From Flectonema sp. DT1601 (Eukaryota > Euglenozoa > Diplonemea > Diplonemida > Diplonemidae): a stretch of 64,000 nt of DNA. The notes under the pieces are model-generated. The model did no database searches. It was not told the origin of the DNA and was given only the letters and a program-made list of their open reading frames with translations. Shown here in pieces: positions 1 to 9,676 of the stretch; the first letter of the stretch is position 1; the number at the start of each line of letters is the position of its first letter. The DNA is taken from assembly GCA_964019425.1 (NCBI GenBank), contig OZ025795.1:810001-874000 (forward strand), in the 5' to 3' direction. Made by a program: the position numbers and the translations under genes.

Positions 1-545
1 CTAGCAGTCAAGAGGGAAACATAAAGAGAAACCATCGGTGCGCCGCAGAGAGAAAGGCTTTCATGCGTCACTCATTCGCTTTCTTTCACGATTTTTTTTC
101 TTTTTTAATAATTCTGTTTTTCTTTTCACTTAAGTACCAGTTATTCTAAACTCGGATTTTTTTTTTTTTTTTTTTTTTTTTTCGAAAGGGGAAAGTGTAA
201 ACGAAACAACTACAGAATAGCCACACAAGAACATTCCTAAAGACGTTCCCACCGAATGAGTTAAGAAAAACAGTTTCAGCGAATCACATCAGAAGAATTG
301 GACAAGTGTGTACAAGCGATAATTCACTTACTTATTTCTTTCCATTGCTATCATTCGCAATATGTTTTTTTTTTTTTTTGTGATTCCTTGCACTTTCGCC
401 AATGACTGCTCTTCGAACACAGCTTTGTCCTCTAGTGGGAGGGGTGCCCACTAACAAGAGCCAAAATTTAGATAATCAAGACAAGATGACTCAAATCCAA
501 TATAACAACACCCACATACTATCAACATCTGGTGGAGAGAAAATA

Positions 546-581
<36 letters not shown>

Positions 582-2063
582 GAGGAAAAAAAGAACTAGG
601 AGATATATAATATGCAAAAGATGAAAGGAAAAACAAAAAGGCGCTTACCGAGCAACTAAATGGCCAAACTAAAGTAGCTGATGAACGAATACGTGTTAGG
701 TGAGAGGAATCAAAAACCAATCCTCATTTCCGTATTCTTAATACCCAATATAGTAAGTGAGATTGCTTTACTCTTTTTCAGTTTCCATTTTTTTTTGTTT
801 TAAATATACAGTGATTCGTTGTGATTTATCCGAACCCGAAATAGTTGCTTAAGGAAGAAAATGAAAAAGGAGGGGGAAAAAATATTTTAATAAGGTACCT
901 GTCTTGGTAAAAACATGCTAATGCCGACTGAGCATAAGTAACATTTTTACACATTAGTCACGATGTCTTAATTTAGACTACCCGACATTACGGATAGGGA
1001 AAAGAAATCGAAAGAAGAAATAATAAATATATAAAAAAAAAAACGCTATAAAAGGGAAAGAGTTTTCTTTTTTTTTTTCTTCTCAATTTTTCTTTTTTCC
1101 TTTCCCTTCCCCCCGAGTTTTCGCATTAGTATTATGCCGTTTTTTAAAAAAAAAAAAAATGCCAGACGAGAATTTCTTAAACTGAAAGTGGAAGGGGAGA
1201 AGCGGGAAGGAAAGACTTACAAAACTGATATGTAAAATTTTCTTTTTTTGGATTTCATTCTCGCTTCTTTTTTTTTTCTTTTTTTTTTTTTTTCTCATTT
1301 CTCGGCGCAAAGATCCAGACCTAAGAATAAGCCTTGGCTTCGCTAGCCAGAATTAATAAAAAACTAAAATAATAAAAAAAAAAAACTACACATTTTAATT
1401 GTGATAAAAAAAGAGATGAGCAACAGCCACTCAACTGCAGAACGTACAGGGGATGAGAAAACAAAAGTGGAGGGAAAAGAAACGTAGAAGGGAAAAAAAA
1501 AAAAAAAAAAAAAAGACGCAATATAACATTACTTATTCTTCTCTGACTATGTGACAGGCTGCAATACTAAAGAGAGATCGACTCTTTTCAGACAGTTACT
1601 TTGCACTTTTCCTAACCTCCTACAAAGAGTCTATGATTAGGCAGCGACTGTCAGCTATTACGGTCGATGAGGGGTCATAAAAAAGCGAAGAAACAAGGGA
1701 ATGGTATAGGGTTAACTGTTGGAGCATATTTATAATGATATAAATATATTGTATTGCATCAAAGTAAGTTAAATGAACATTAGTAATTTATGATACAGTG
1801 ATTTATGGTGTTGTTAGGGGGAGTGTGAAAAAAGTGTCCTATTACGCTAAACAATACGATTTCTGACTACTATAGGGGTACTCAAGACCTAACTAAAATC
1901 GAACATAACATCCAACATAAGACTACCTCACCTGTAGATCCCCTATTGAGGAAGATGATGTCGTAACACACAACAACACACCTCTTCTAACTATGTAGTA
2001 AGTAGTTTGAGAATCCGATATGACATAACAGCTATAATCCCATCATATCATTTGATAGGCAGG
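1..2063. other. Gene-poor AT-rich spacer
   Basis: No supportable gene. The stretch is rich in homopolymers (T-runs near 160-182, 362-379 and 551-580; A-runs near 1141-1159 and 1494-1514). The short open frames here are translations of these runs. The part from about 1560 to 2063 is less repetitive and probably includes the 3' UTR of the minus-strand gene that ends at 2064. Confidence 0.6.
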
Positions 2064-3717
2064 CTAGGTAGGAAGAACAGCCACCGCCTCTGACTGTTCA
2101 GGGGGTGGTGTCACAGTAGTAGGTTCATTTGATTTTTGTACTCTCAAATCAGTTAGCGCTCCAAGCATAGGCCACAACAAGAATGGCATTGCCGCCTGCA
2201 GCATTGGCTGAATAGATTTTGAACTCCCAAACGGGCTTCCCTGCGGCCAACCAGGCAACTGCTTTGGTACTTTAGGCTTCCCTGGAGGTTTTAAACAGGA
2301 CTTCCCTCTCGGTGATTTCGGTTGTTCGTCTTGTTTTGCTGGTGGAGGATGATCATCATAAGTGGCTGGTATTGTTATTCTTTCTTCTGAACTACCACTG
2401 CTAAAGACATCTTGACTCTCTTCGTTAGTACTTCCCTCAGCACTTCCCCAACTACCTGGGTGGTTGTCGACTTGCAGTTGTTCCTGTTTGTGCGATTTTA
2501 GAGTTTGTTAAGTTCGCGATATCTTTTAGTTAAGTACACAAGACAGTAAAGGCATACTATTTCAAGTTCCCTTCTTGACGAAGCCAGAGCTGCTTGGATC
2601 CAGAGTTTCGTGTGAAGTGTCTGTTTGTAGTAGAAGTGAGATTTTGTTACTAAGAAGGAAATGTTGAAAAGGATTCAAAAAAGAGAGAAGTTATACACAC
2701 CTCTAAATTTGATACTGCAGCGTCTTCTTGGAATTGAATTTGGTGTCGATTTTCTGACTCGTTCCTCAGAGTGCGAAGGATATCATTTTGAATTGGGTTT
2801 TCTAACCAACCACAAGAAGGTGGTGGAATAGGTGGCCCTCCATACATCATTGGAAGATTTTGTCGAAATCTCCCAGCTGGAGCACTGTTTGGTGCATCGT
2901 GTCGAGGTGGACAAGGCTTCCTCACACCTCCAATATCTTGAGATAGCAATAGCGGCATATGTGGTGCTGATGGAGGTCTTGATCGCAATCTCTGAAATGA
3001 AAGCTGTTTACTTTCAACAGACAAGTCAGCTTCAATACTATTTCTTGCTTTGAGTTCTTGAATAACAAGAGCACCAATAACTGATGAATGTTGGTGGTCG
3101 AGTAGGAGAGAGCGACGAGACTTCTTTTCTTCGATTGCAACGTTTCGATATGCAGACAGGAACTCCGACTCAATTAAATTAGAAGAAGCTCCAAAATAAT
3201 CGGAAGCAACAGAAACACTCGTATCTGAGAAGATACCAGTTTGTGGTGGTGACACTGTATCTTGAAGTGCTGTAGTATAAGAATGTGTTGAAGAGTTCTC
3301 TGTAACACCCGTAAAGAATGCATCTCTTGGTAACGGAGTGGTATCAGATTCTAAAAGGTCCCATTCTCTATGAGCGAGAGGTCTTCTTCTTCTTCTCGGA
3401 ACTGTTGATACTTCCGGTAGAAGTCGAACAGCACTTTTATCACCAAAATATTGTATATTAACTTTACAACTCTTTTTCGATAATGATGCATCTTCCGTAA
3501 AGCTACCGTACGTAAGTTTGGTTATCGCACATTTATCAGATTCTTGATCTACGTATGTCATTCTAATCTCTTGAGGATCACACTCATGAACTCCTAAAGT
3601 ATCCCTCGTGATTTCTTTAACTTGTTGAATGAAACCATTCCAATTACTCGGTAAAGGAATCTTACAACACCCATCAGCTTTCCTTCCATACCCAGAAACA
3701 CAAAGAAGAATTTTCAT
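2064..3717 (-). CDS. Two-exon protein with possible PB1-like N-terminus
   Basis: Exon 1 is 3717-2701 and exon 2 is 2483-2064, in phase 0, giving about 478 aa. Residues 1-105 (MKILLCVSGYG..., then a D-x-E-x-D-like acidic stretch) could be a PB1 or other beta-grasp domain; this is a weak call from pattern only. The rest is Ser/Pro-rich and probably disordered. Exon 2 has no start codon near its 5' end but a protein-like composition, and its frame is closed just upstream of the CAAACAG acceptor, which supports it as a downstream exon. The intron would be 217 nt, longer than others here. A second, better acceptor at 2650-2651 would give a typical 51-nt intron and an immediate TAA. I do not recognise the family. 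Confidence 0.55.
2484..2700 (-). other. Intron with two candidate acceptors
   Basis: The donor is GTGTGTATAAC directly after codon GAG at 2701. The distal acceptor ACAAACAG at 2484-2486 keeps the reading frame. A proximal acceptor after a pyrimidine-rich stretch, TTTCCTTCTTAG at 2650, would be 51 nt from the donor and put a TAA in frame at once. Confidence 0.5.
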
Positions 3718-4169
3718 GTTTCGGTACTCATTATATTAAATAATTCAAAAAATTATAATTTTTTTTTTTTGTTTTTTTTTTATAAAAAACGCAAATTACG
3801 TCGTTCTGAAGAGGGGGGAAAGACTGTTTGATTAGGTTCATACGAATATAAATCTCTGTATTGTATCAGAGCTCAATAATAAAATTAAAAAAACTCATGA
3901 CACAAGTGACTAAAATGTTAATACAATCGATATATCTCTTGCTTCTATTACAGAAGTAAATTTAATCATAACTTGACTATGTCGTTCTAAAGGGGGACTT
4001 GGATAAATAAATCAAGGTTAACACGCAACAAATTAGACATGAATCATTATAACTGGATTCTGTCCACACGAAGGGGGAGGGCATGCTCTGTTTTGAAATC
4101 CTGAATAAGTAAAAAAGAGAATCTATGCCTGAAATCCAACGAGTAACAAACAAGAAACGCGCTACACGA
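3718..4169. other. Spacer with repeat B copy
   Basis: This is the 5' side of the two-exon gene that starts at 3717. It contains a T-rich run near 3760-3781 and repeat B copy 1. An upstream ATG with a five-codon frame lies just before the start at 3717. Nothing else is recognised. Confidence 0.5.
3992..4069 (+). repeat. Repeat family B, copy 1
   Basis: About 78 bp beginning GGGGGACTTGGATAAATAAA and ending GATTCTGTCCACAC. It is almost identical to the reverse complement of 9252-9330. The intervening 5.2 kb carries four genes. It lies in the 3' spacer of the small secreted protein gene. Confidence 0.75.
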
Positions 4170-4574
4170 TTAAGCGCAACCATAGGAGTTACATTCCCAC
4201 TCTAACTTGGTTGGTATCACAGGAAAGTCGCTAAATGCGACACCCTGAAACTGCTGTTCGTTTTCAATATCTGATTTAAAGAACACAACGCAGTCAATAA
4301 CCTGTTTTGGTAATCCACGAGTGATGTCTTCTGCTGCAATCGCAAAGTGAATTTCAAAATCTTCTCCGTTCGCTGAGGTTTTATAAAATTCTTTTTTATC
4401 ATCAACAGTGACATCGATTCCGTCATATTTTTCATCCAACTCGACCAATCCTTTCAGAGCGTATGCTGATGCTGCTTTTGCTACTTCAGTATCAGAACTG
4501 ATGTAGTCTTTCTTTATCTCAGTCCACTCATATCCAGAAGTGATGAATGCCAACAGCAGAGCAATGGGTAGCAT
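4170..4574 (-). CDS. Small secreted protein, possibly cystatin-like
   Basis: The start is placed at 4574 because it gives a clean signal peptide (MLPIALLLAFITSG) followed by the mature start GYEW; an upstream in-frame ATG at 4667 would overlap the preceding gene. The mature part is about 120 aa. The pattern EWTEIKK..SSDTEVAKAASAYALKGL, a central strand-like FEIHFAIAAED and a terminal QVIDCVVFFKS resembles the helix-plus-sheet layout of cystatins. The inhibitory QVVAG loop is not visible, so the protein may be a cystatin-fold relative without protease inhibition. Two Cys lie near the C-terminus. A strong acceptor (TCTCTTTTCACAG) sits 28 nt upstream of the start, only about 55 nt after the stop of the PPR gene. 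Confidence 0.55.
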   Translation of the reverse strand: MLPIALLLAFITSGYEWTEIKKDYISSDTEVAKAASAYALKGLVELDEKYDGIDVTVDDKKEFYKTSANGEDFEIHFAIAAEDITRGLPKQVIDCVVFFKSDIENEQQFQGVAFSDFPVIPTKLEWECNSYGCA

Positions 4575-4601
4575 GTGTATGGGTTTGCTGTTTAATTCAT
4601 T

Positions 4602-4625
4602 CTGTGAAAAGAGATAGATAACATA
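4602..4625 (-). promoter_or_regulatory. Splice acceptor without donor (possible trans-splice site)
   Basis: Minus-strand sequence ATCTATCTCTTTTCACAG followed by AATG lies inside the spacer between the stop at 4660 and the start at 4574. No GTATGT- or GTAAGT-like donor is present between the stop of the upstream gene and this site. That is the layout expected for spliced-leader addition; it is inferred from sequence only. Confidence 0.4.
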
Positions 4626-4659
4626 AGCAGAAGACTTTCTGATAGAAAGAGACAGGCTA

Positions 4660-5787
4660 TTATGCATTGCGAATCTTTTGTAAGTTTTCCCTTTTTACTT
4701 CTCTACACCTTGTTAAATTCCACTGAACTTTGTTTTGGATTGTGGGAAATTGACTTCTTATTTTTACAGCAATTTTCTCAAAAGATTCTTCGTCACCCGC
4801 TTCTGCGTAGACTCGAAGCATAGCCGTCCAGACTAGGGGGCTCTTGTTACTTTCTTTTTCGCATATTGCTCGTTTGAAAATGTCTTCTGCAACGGGGACG
4901 TCCGGGGGGATAGCAAAACGACAAGCATTAAGCAGAGCAGTATACGTTATGAAAGATGGACGAATCCCACGTTGAGACATGTTTTCGAAGACTTCAAGAG
5001 CCTTTGAAACTTGACCAACCTGAGCGTACGCCGATATCAGTATCGAGTATTGTTGAACACCCGGTCGGATACTTGTTTTCAACATGTCATCGAAGTGTGT
5101 TTTCGCCTCGTCAACTAATTTATGAAATGCTGCTTTTTTTATAATGGTAGTGAAGAGACGAGGATCACAAAAACCGGCTTCTTTCGCTTCATTAAATTTA
5201 AGTAACGCATGTTTGTATGTTTGGCAATTGGAAATATACTCCGAGTATAACGTGGCTGTCGGAATTATATCGTCTTTAAGCATGCTGTTCCATATATCAC
5301 CTCCCAGTGATTCATTTTCTCTAAGGACGCCTCGTATGAGAGACAAGTATGTGTTTTCAGTAGGTTTAGATCCAGTTTGTAATAAACGCTCATACCAAAC
5401 CATGAGCATCATGTCTTTGTTTCCGGTTCGAACGGTTAGTTTCAACATGTTGTTGATGGTTCCGGAATTCGGTTTTACATTATTTTGTTCCATCATCTTA
5501 ATTATAGTTCTGGCGGTACCAATATCGTTCGCCTTCACACAAAGTTCCACCGCTGCATTGAATAACCCAATCTCTATGTTTATATTTTCTTGTTGCTTTA
5601 TAATTCTAAGACTTTTCGGTAGTGATTTGACACAAACAGTCCTCCGCGACCTCTCTATCGATCCGCTCTTTCCTCTTTGGTTGTGTACACTTGCATATTC
5701 TTCTTGAAGTTTTAATATAGCTTTGTGTTGGGGATGGTTGCTTCGAAGCTGATAATTGCTTCGTAAGATTGAAACTCGTCGAAGCAT
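4660..5787 (-). CDS. Pentatricopeptide repeat protein
   Basis: 375 aa. Residues from about 85 to 330 consist of degenerate 35-residue helical pairs of the PPR type, for example TYTALLNACR and QYSILISAYAQVGQVSKALEVFENMSQR with the usual RGIRPSFITY link. The N-terminus is basic (MLRRVSILRSNYQLRSN), which fits mitochondrial import. PPR proteins bind organellar RNA in a sequence-specific way and act in its processing, stability or translation. No SMR, DYW or nuclease domain follows. The start is preceded within 35 nt by repeat A copy 1. Confidence 0.9.
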   Translation of the reverse strand: MLRRVSILRSNYQLRSNHPQHKAILKLQEEYASVHNQRGKSGSIERSRRTVCVKSLPKSLRIIKQQENINIEIGLFNAAVELCVKANDIGTARTIIKMMEQNNVKPNSGTINNMLKLTVRTGNKDMMLMVWYERLLQTGSKPTENTYLSLIRGVLRENESLGGDIWNSMLKDDIIPTATLYSEYISNCQTYKHALLKFNEAKEAGFCDPRLFTTIIKKAAFHKLVDEAKTHFDDMLKTSIRPGVQQYSILISAYAQVGQVSKALEVFENMSQRGIRPSFITYTALLNACRFAIPPDVPVAEDIFKRAICEKESNKSPLVWTAMLRVYAEAGDEESFEKIAVKIRSQFPTIQNKVQWNLTRCREVKRENLQKIRNA

Positions 5788-6168
5788 TTTATTCTGGATA
5801 GCTAATTTGTAATAAACATCATTCAGATAAAACCTTCATATTTTGTTGATCGCATAATAAATAAACGGCTCTTAATCTGAATAGTTTCTTCTTAGTCGGT
5901 GCAAAAAAACACTTTCCTAATCATGGTTTTTATCCCCCCAATGTAATTCAATATAATAGTTTGTTGTGAAGCATTTTTTCCTGTAGTTTGAAAAAAAAAA
6001 AAAAAAAAAAACTTGTGGAAATTATCAAAAAAAAAAAAAAAAAAAAATCACTCTTTCATCATTCCAATTAAAATATTTTATTTTGCGAACTGGTCGCTCG
6101 ATTGTTTTTCTACAAGTCTTCAGTACGCCAAGTGTTTACTTCTCACAAAGGGATATATTACAATTAGC
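5788..6168. other. Spacer with repeat A copy and A-runs
   Basis: Contains repeat A copy 1 (5821-5906) and two A-runs of about 20 nt near 5991-6012 and 6028-6047. Nothing else is recognised. Confidence 0.5.
5821..5906 (+). repeat. Repeat family A, copy 1 (internally shortened)
   Basis: Begins ATTCAGATAA, carries the shared core TATTTTGTTGATCGCA and then joins directly to ATAATAAATAAACGGCTC and TTAATCTGAATAG. The middle part seen in copies 4 and 5 is missing. It ends GTCGGTGCAAAAAAA, i.e. with a short A-tail. Confidence 0.75.
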
Positions 6169-7464
6169 TCAAAGTAGTACTGCAGATGCTCCATGGCTCT
6201 CAATGCATTGATCAATATGCCGTAACAGAGTTTCAATTCGTTTTTGCACTCCCAACGACACCCAAGATAGTAGTTTTCTTGAACTTACAGAAGGCTGAGT
6301 GTGGCTTGTGGGTGCTCCAGGACAAGTGTGAACAAACCTTCCGAGTGCAACACTGTAAAGTCGATTGCCTAATTTGGGATGAGACGGAGCGCGGGAATCC
6401 CAAGTGTTGTAGTTTTCTAACAGGTAATTGATTTGTAAATCAGAGAGTAAGACATCAATCCAAAAATCAGACAACCCACTAGTCCAGATACCAACGAAGG
6501 CTCGCAGTCTGTCAACAGTTTCTCTTCTGAAAGCACAGAACTGTAAGCCGTTTTTCTTGCAATCCTTTGCAACGAATTGTATCGCAGGAGGGCATTCTAA
6601 ATATCCTGACATCTTCACATCACAAACAGATCCTTGATAACCTTCACCAGCATATCCCCATCCATTATCCATTGCAATAACGCGAGTCTTATCGTTGTTA
6701 TAGAACCAATTTTTATCTTTTCTGTCGGGGTTAATAGTCACGTAATCTAATATAAGAACATCACTCACGTCCTTGAGATGATCTTTCTTATTGTCAGGGA
6801 TGTCGGAAGGATTGCCAAATAGTACTTTAAAGTGTTTCTTTATTAAGTTTAGAGCTTCTTCTTTGTGTGCTGTCCATTCTAAAGCGACTCCAAGGAAGGG
6901 TTTCGGTGTTCCAGGGTTGCTTAATAAACCACAGCGATCAGAATGAATGATTTTTTGAAACTCATCAGAAAGTGACAGTTCTACTCCCTTAGCACATGGA
7001 ACAGTACTTGACTTTCCCAATAGGGCTCTAGAGAGGTGAACGAGAGCAATTTCAGTCCAACCTTGTTGGCCATGCCACTTAGCTGCGGGTCTGCATTCAG
7101 GTTTGATCGCAAATTTAGCTCCAGAAGTAGTAACAACTTTATATATTCCGTGATGCAGTGATTCCATTGTTTTTATTTCTCCTGATTCCATTGATTCAAT
7201 ATCACATGTACTGTGTGACATCTCAAATAGATGGTTACCTGATGAACAGGAAATCATTTTCATACCCTTTCTTACAACACATTCACTCGACTTATTGTTA
7301 TTCTTTGTTGGAAGTGTTGTTGTCGGTGTGTTAGTTGGTCGTGTCTTTTGCAGGTCACTTTCAATCGCTTCTCCTCCAAATCGAAGCCCCATGACTGTCC
7401 ATATCCCAACTGCTACGGTCAGTATGGTCACTGCTAGCGCGTACCTCAGTCTGGTTGAGGGCAT
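6169..7464 (-). CDS. FAM20/four-jointed-like secretory pathway kinase
   Basis: 431 aa with a type II signal anchor (hydrophobic residues about 8-27) after a short cytoplasmic end, so a Golgi or ER lumenal enzyme. The core contains FAIKPECR near residue 128, which could hold the ATP-binding lysine. It also has the FAM20-type catalytic stretch ILDYVTINPDRKDKNWF (about 236-252, metal/catalytic Asp) and VIAMDNGWGYA (about 263-273), the DNG replacing the kinase DFG. Several Cys in the C-terminal half agree with a disulfide-bonded lumenal fold. Family members phosphorylate secreted proteins or proteoglycan sugars; which one applies here cannot be told. The family is best known from animals. Confidence 0.7.
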   Translation of the reverse strand: MPSTRLRYALAVTILTVAVGIWTVMGLRFGGEAIESDLQKTRPTNTPTTTLPTKNNNKSSECVVRKGMKMISCSSGNHLFEMSHSTCDIESMESGEIKTMESLHHGIYKVVTTSGAKFAIKPECRPAAKWHGQQGWTEIALVHLSRALLGKSSTVPCAKGVELSLSDEFQKIIHSDRCGLLSNPGTPKPFLGVALEWTAHKEEALNLIKKHFKVLFGNPSDIPDNKKDHLKDVSDVLILDYVTINPDRKDKNWFYNNDKTRVIAMDNGWGYAGEGYQGSVCDVKMSGYLECPPAIQFVAKDCKKNGLQFCAFRRETVDRLRAFVGIWTSGLSDFWIDVLLSDLQINYLLENYNTWDSRAPSHPKLGNRLYSVALGRFVHTCPGAPTSHTQPSVSSRKLLSWVSLGVQKRIETLLRHIDQCIESHGASAVLL

Positions 7465-7990
7465 CTCTGAAGTTGTTTTCCCTTCTCAGATCATTTTTAT
7501 TGTCATTTTAATGTACGCTGTGATGAGAAAATGTGTTGAGTTGCTGAAAAACAAACTGCTCGCTTTCAATATCCAGTCTGTGGGAGAATTTCAGTTTTTG
7601 TACGTATCTGAAACAGTATTTACTTTTACTTTAATTGTTCGTAAGTCTGCAGTCGGTCATCGGGAACTGGTTTCTCAAATAACAAAAAAAAAAACCACAA
7701 AAAAAAAAAAAAAAAAACTACTAGATAAAAACAAGCCTTATATTTTGTTGATCGCAGACAGTAATACTGACGCAATAGATAACATTTGACAGAAAAAACG
7801 GCTTTCAATCTGAATAGTTTCTTCTCCGACTTCGTCGGTAAAACAAGAAGCGATCGTTCACATTAGGTTCACGTTAGCTACACTAAAGTTGTGAAAGGAC
7901 ACAAGCACGCACATTATTTCTTTTATTGAAAAGGGGCACACTATTCCTCCCTTTCAAAGATTAAATACTTCAGAGAGACAGAATATCAGC
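7465..7990. other. Spacer with repeat A copy
   Basis: Upstream of the kinase gene. It holds an interrupted A-run (7682-7717) and repeat A copy 2. An open frame crossing 7465-7789 on the plus strand is a chance reading into the kinase gene. Confidence 0.5.
7722..7846 (+). repeat. Repeat family A, copy 2
   Basis: Starts with a diverged left end (CTAGATAAAAACAAGCCTTAT), then TATTTTGTTGATCGCAGACAG, and ends AATCTGAATAGTTTCTTCTC followed by the small hairpin CCGACTTCGTCGG and GTAAAAC. Confidence 0.75.
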
Positions 7991-9109
7991 TTATAAATTA
8001 GATGAGAAGTCAGTAAAGAACTTGTGTACAGTGGTATGACGGTAAGTCTCCGATGGTGATAAAACAGTAGAAGGAAACCCAGGCTGGTTTGGAGAGTCAG
8101 GGTAATGCTGACACTCAAGGCAGAGTCCACCTCTGTGAAGGATTGGTTTACTACCGTAGCCTTTGTGACCGTCTTCAAGGTAATTCCCGCAGTATACTTG
8201 AACACCTGGTTCTGTTGTAAAAAGCTTAAAACCATTACCTGTTTTGGTAGACTTAACTTGTCCTCTATGCGGAACCGAACTTGACCATCCCCCTTCCATT
8301 GGAGATGGATGTAGTGCAGCTGCATTGTACTCTCCGAATACAACTGTGTGATCGTAGCCTCTTTGAGGTTCCATTAAAGTGTCATTTACTTCATCTCCAA
8401 TCTTCTTACCGCTATTGAAGTCAAACGGAGTTCCCTTGACGGATAGTAAATCACCAGTCGGGATCGATTCCTTGTCAACTCCAACAAAGTGAGAACACTT
8501 CAAAGTAAGCTCATGGTCTAATACATTAGAAGGTGAGGAGTTCCACCCTGCAAGATTCCAATAAGAGTGGTTAGTAAGGTTAACGACAGTTTTCTTATCC
8601 GTTGTGGCATTCCAATGGAATAAGAGCTCGTCATTGTTGTCTAAGAGAATGTAAGTTTCAATTTTAAGATTTCCAGGGTAGCCGTTGTCTCCATCTGTTG
8701 ATGTTAGAGTCATACGAACTCCTCTGCTGTTGGAAGATTCAACTGCTTCAGCTGACCAGATACGTCTGTCGTAGGAGTTTACTCCACCGTGAAGTGAATT
8801 GCTTTCATTATTGATTGGAAGCTTATCAAATACTTCGCCGTCAATTGAAAACTTTCCCTTTGCGATTCTGTTTCCGTACCTACCGACAGTACACCCAAAG
8901 TAGGAAGTTCCATTCCTCCACTCGTCAAAGCTATCATATCCCAGAGTGCATTCTTCGTATTTTCCTTCTTTTCCTTTCATTTGAAGCGACACTAGTGTTG
9001 CTCCATAATTAGTAACCTTTGCCTTTAGTAGACCAGATCCACTTGAAAACGTAAATAACTTCGCACCGGAATCGCCACCCCACTTGCTATCAACCTGTAC
9101 GCTCGACAT
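7991..9109 (-). CDS. Aldose 1-epimerase (galactose mutarotase)
   Basis: 372 aa, full length for the family. It interconverts the alpha and beta anomers of galactose and glucose in the cytosol, feeding the Leloir pathway. Conserved parts are visible in order: GRYGNRIAKGKF (about 77-88, substrate-binding Asn/Arg), NNESNSLHGG (100-109), the NLTNHSYWNLAG block with the catalytic His at about 181, GYDHTVV, and LCLECQHYPD near 330 with the catalytic Glu. There is no signal peptide or added domain. The start is the first ATG, with a T-rich plus-strand run (A-rich leader) about 20 nt upstream. Confidence 0.95.
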   Translation of the reverse strand: MSSVQVDSKWGGDSGAKLFTFSSGSGLLKAKVTNYGATLVSLQMKGKEGKYEECTLGYDSFDEWRNGTSYFGCTVGRYGNRIAKGKFSIDGEVFDKLPINNESNSLHGGVNSYDRRIWSAEAVESSNSRGVRMTLTSTDGDNGYPGNLKIETYILLDNNDELLFHWNATTDKKTVVNLTNHSYWNLAGWNSSPSNVLDHELTLKCSHFVGVDKESIPTGDLLSVKGTPFDFNSGKKIGDEVNDTLMEPQRGYDHTVVFGEYNAAALHPSPMEGGWSSSVPHRGQVKSTKTGNGFKLFTTEPGVQVYCGNYLEDGHKGYGSKPILHRGGLCLECQHYPDSPNQPGFPSTVLSPSETYRHTTVHKFFTDFSSNL

Positions 9110-9676
9110 GTTGAGATCGGTTTGGCTTTTTTTTTTTTCTTTTTTTGAAAATATAAAATAATAATATGCATAACTAACTATAAGATATTAGTGTCTGCTC
9201 CTTACATCTTCACAACTAACATCTCCCCGCCCCCCGCCAGCATGCGATTTTGTGTGGACAGAATCCAGTTATAATGATTCATGTCTAATTTGTTGCGTGT
9301 TAACCCTTGATTTATTTATCCAAGTCCCCCCTCACTGGTTTATTAGATTGCCTGATTAGTGAAATGTAAAGAACGTAAGAATTAAAAGAAAAAAAGAACA
9401 AGAAAAGAAAAAAAAGAACTTTCCCGACATTATACGAACGATCAGCGGGCAAGTGTTAATTAACAATAGAATGCTAAATTATAAGAACAGTAACTCAGTG
9501 AATAAATTTTATAATGATTCATGTGTTAATGGCACCAAAGTATGATGGTGTAATGGGTGAAAGAAAGAAAGAAAGAAACGGAACAGAAGAAGAACTTTAA
9601 CGTTTTTTTTTTTTTTAATTTACTCAAGTATGAAATATTTCTTGTTTGTATACAGTAGTTGGTACGCAGGCGATTA
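9110..9676. other. Spacer with repeat B copy
   Basis: Contains repeat B copy 2 (9252-9330), a second short match to part of B (ATAATGATTCATGT near 9510-9523), a GAAA microsatellite near 9563-9580 and a T-run at 9603-9616. No gene seen. Confidence 0.5.
9252..9330 (-). repeat. Repeat family B, copy 2 (inverted)
   Basis: GTGTGGACAGAATCCAG through TTATTTATCCAAGTCCCCC is the reverse complement of copy 1 at 3992-4069, with only one or two differences visible by eye. Near identity suggests a young insertion or recent exchange. Confidence 0.75.

Noticed and set aside
402-1521. Short frames of 65-89 codons near the left end
   Set aside because: Their products are mainly Phe or Lys runs from T- and A-tracts.
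3977-4183. 68-codon minus-strand frame over repeat B copy 1
   Set aside because: It is made of repeat sequence and overlaps the end of the secreted-protein gene.
4575-4667. Longer N-terminus for the secreted protein (start at 4667)
   Set aside because: It would overlap the PPR stop, cross a strong splice acceptor and hide the signal peptide.
5821-5906. Repeat A as a spliceosomal RNA or tRNA-derived SINE
   Set aside because: The CUUCUC-plus-hairpin end recalls the 5' end of U2 only superficially, and no tRNA A/B box pair could be found.
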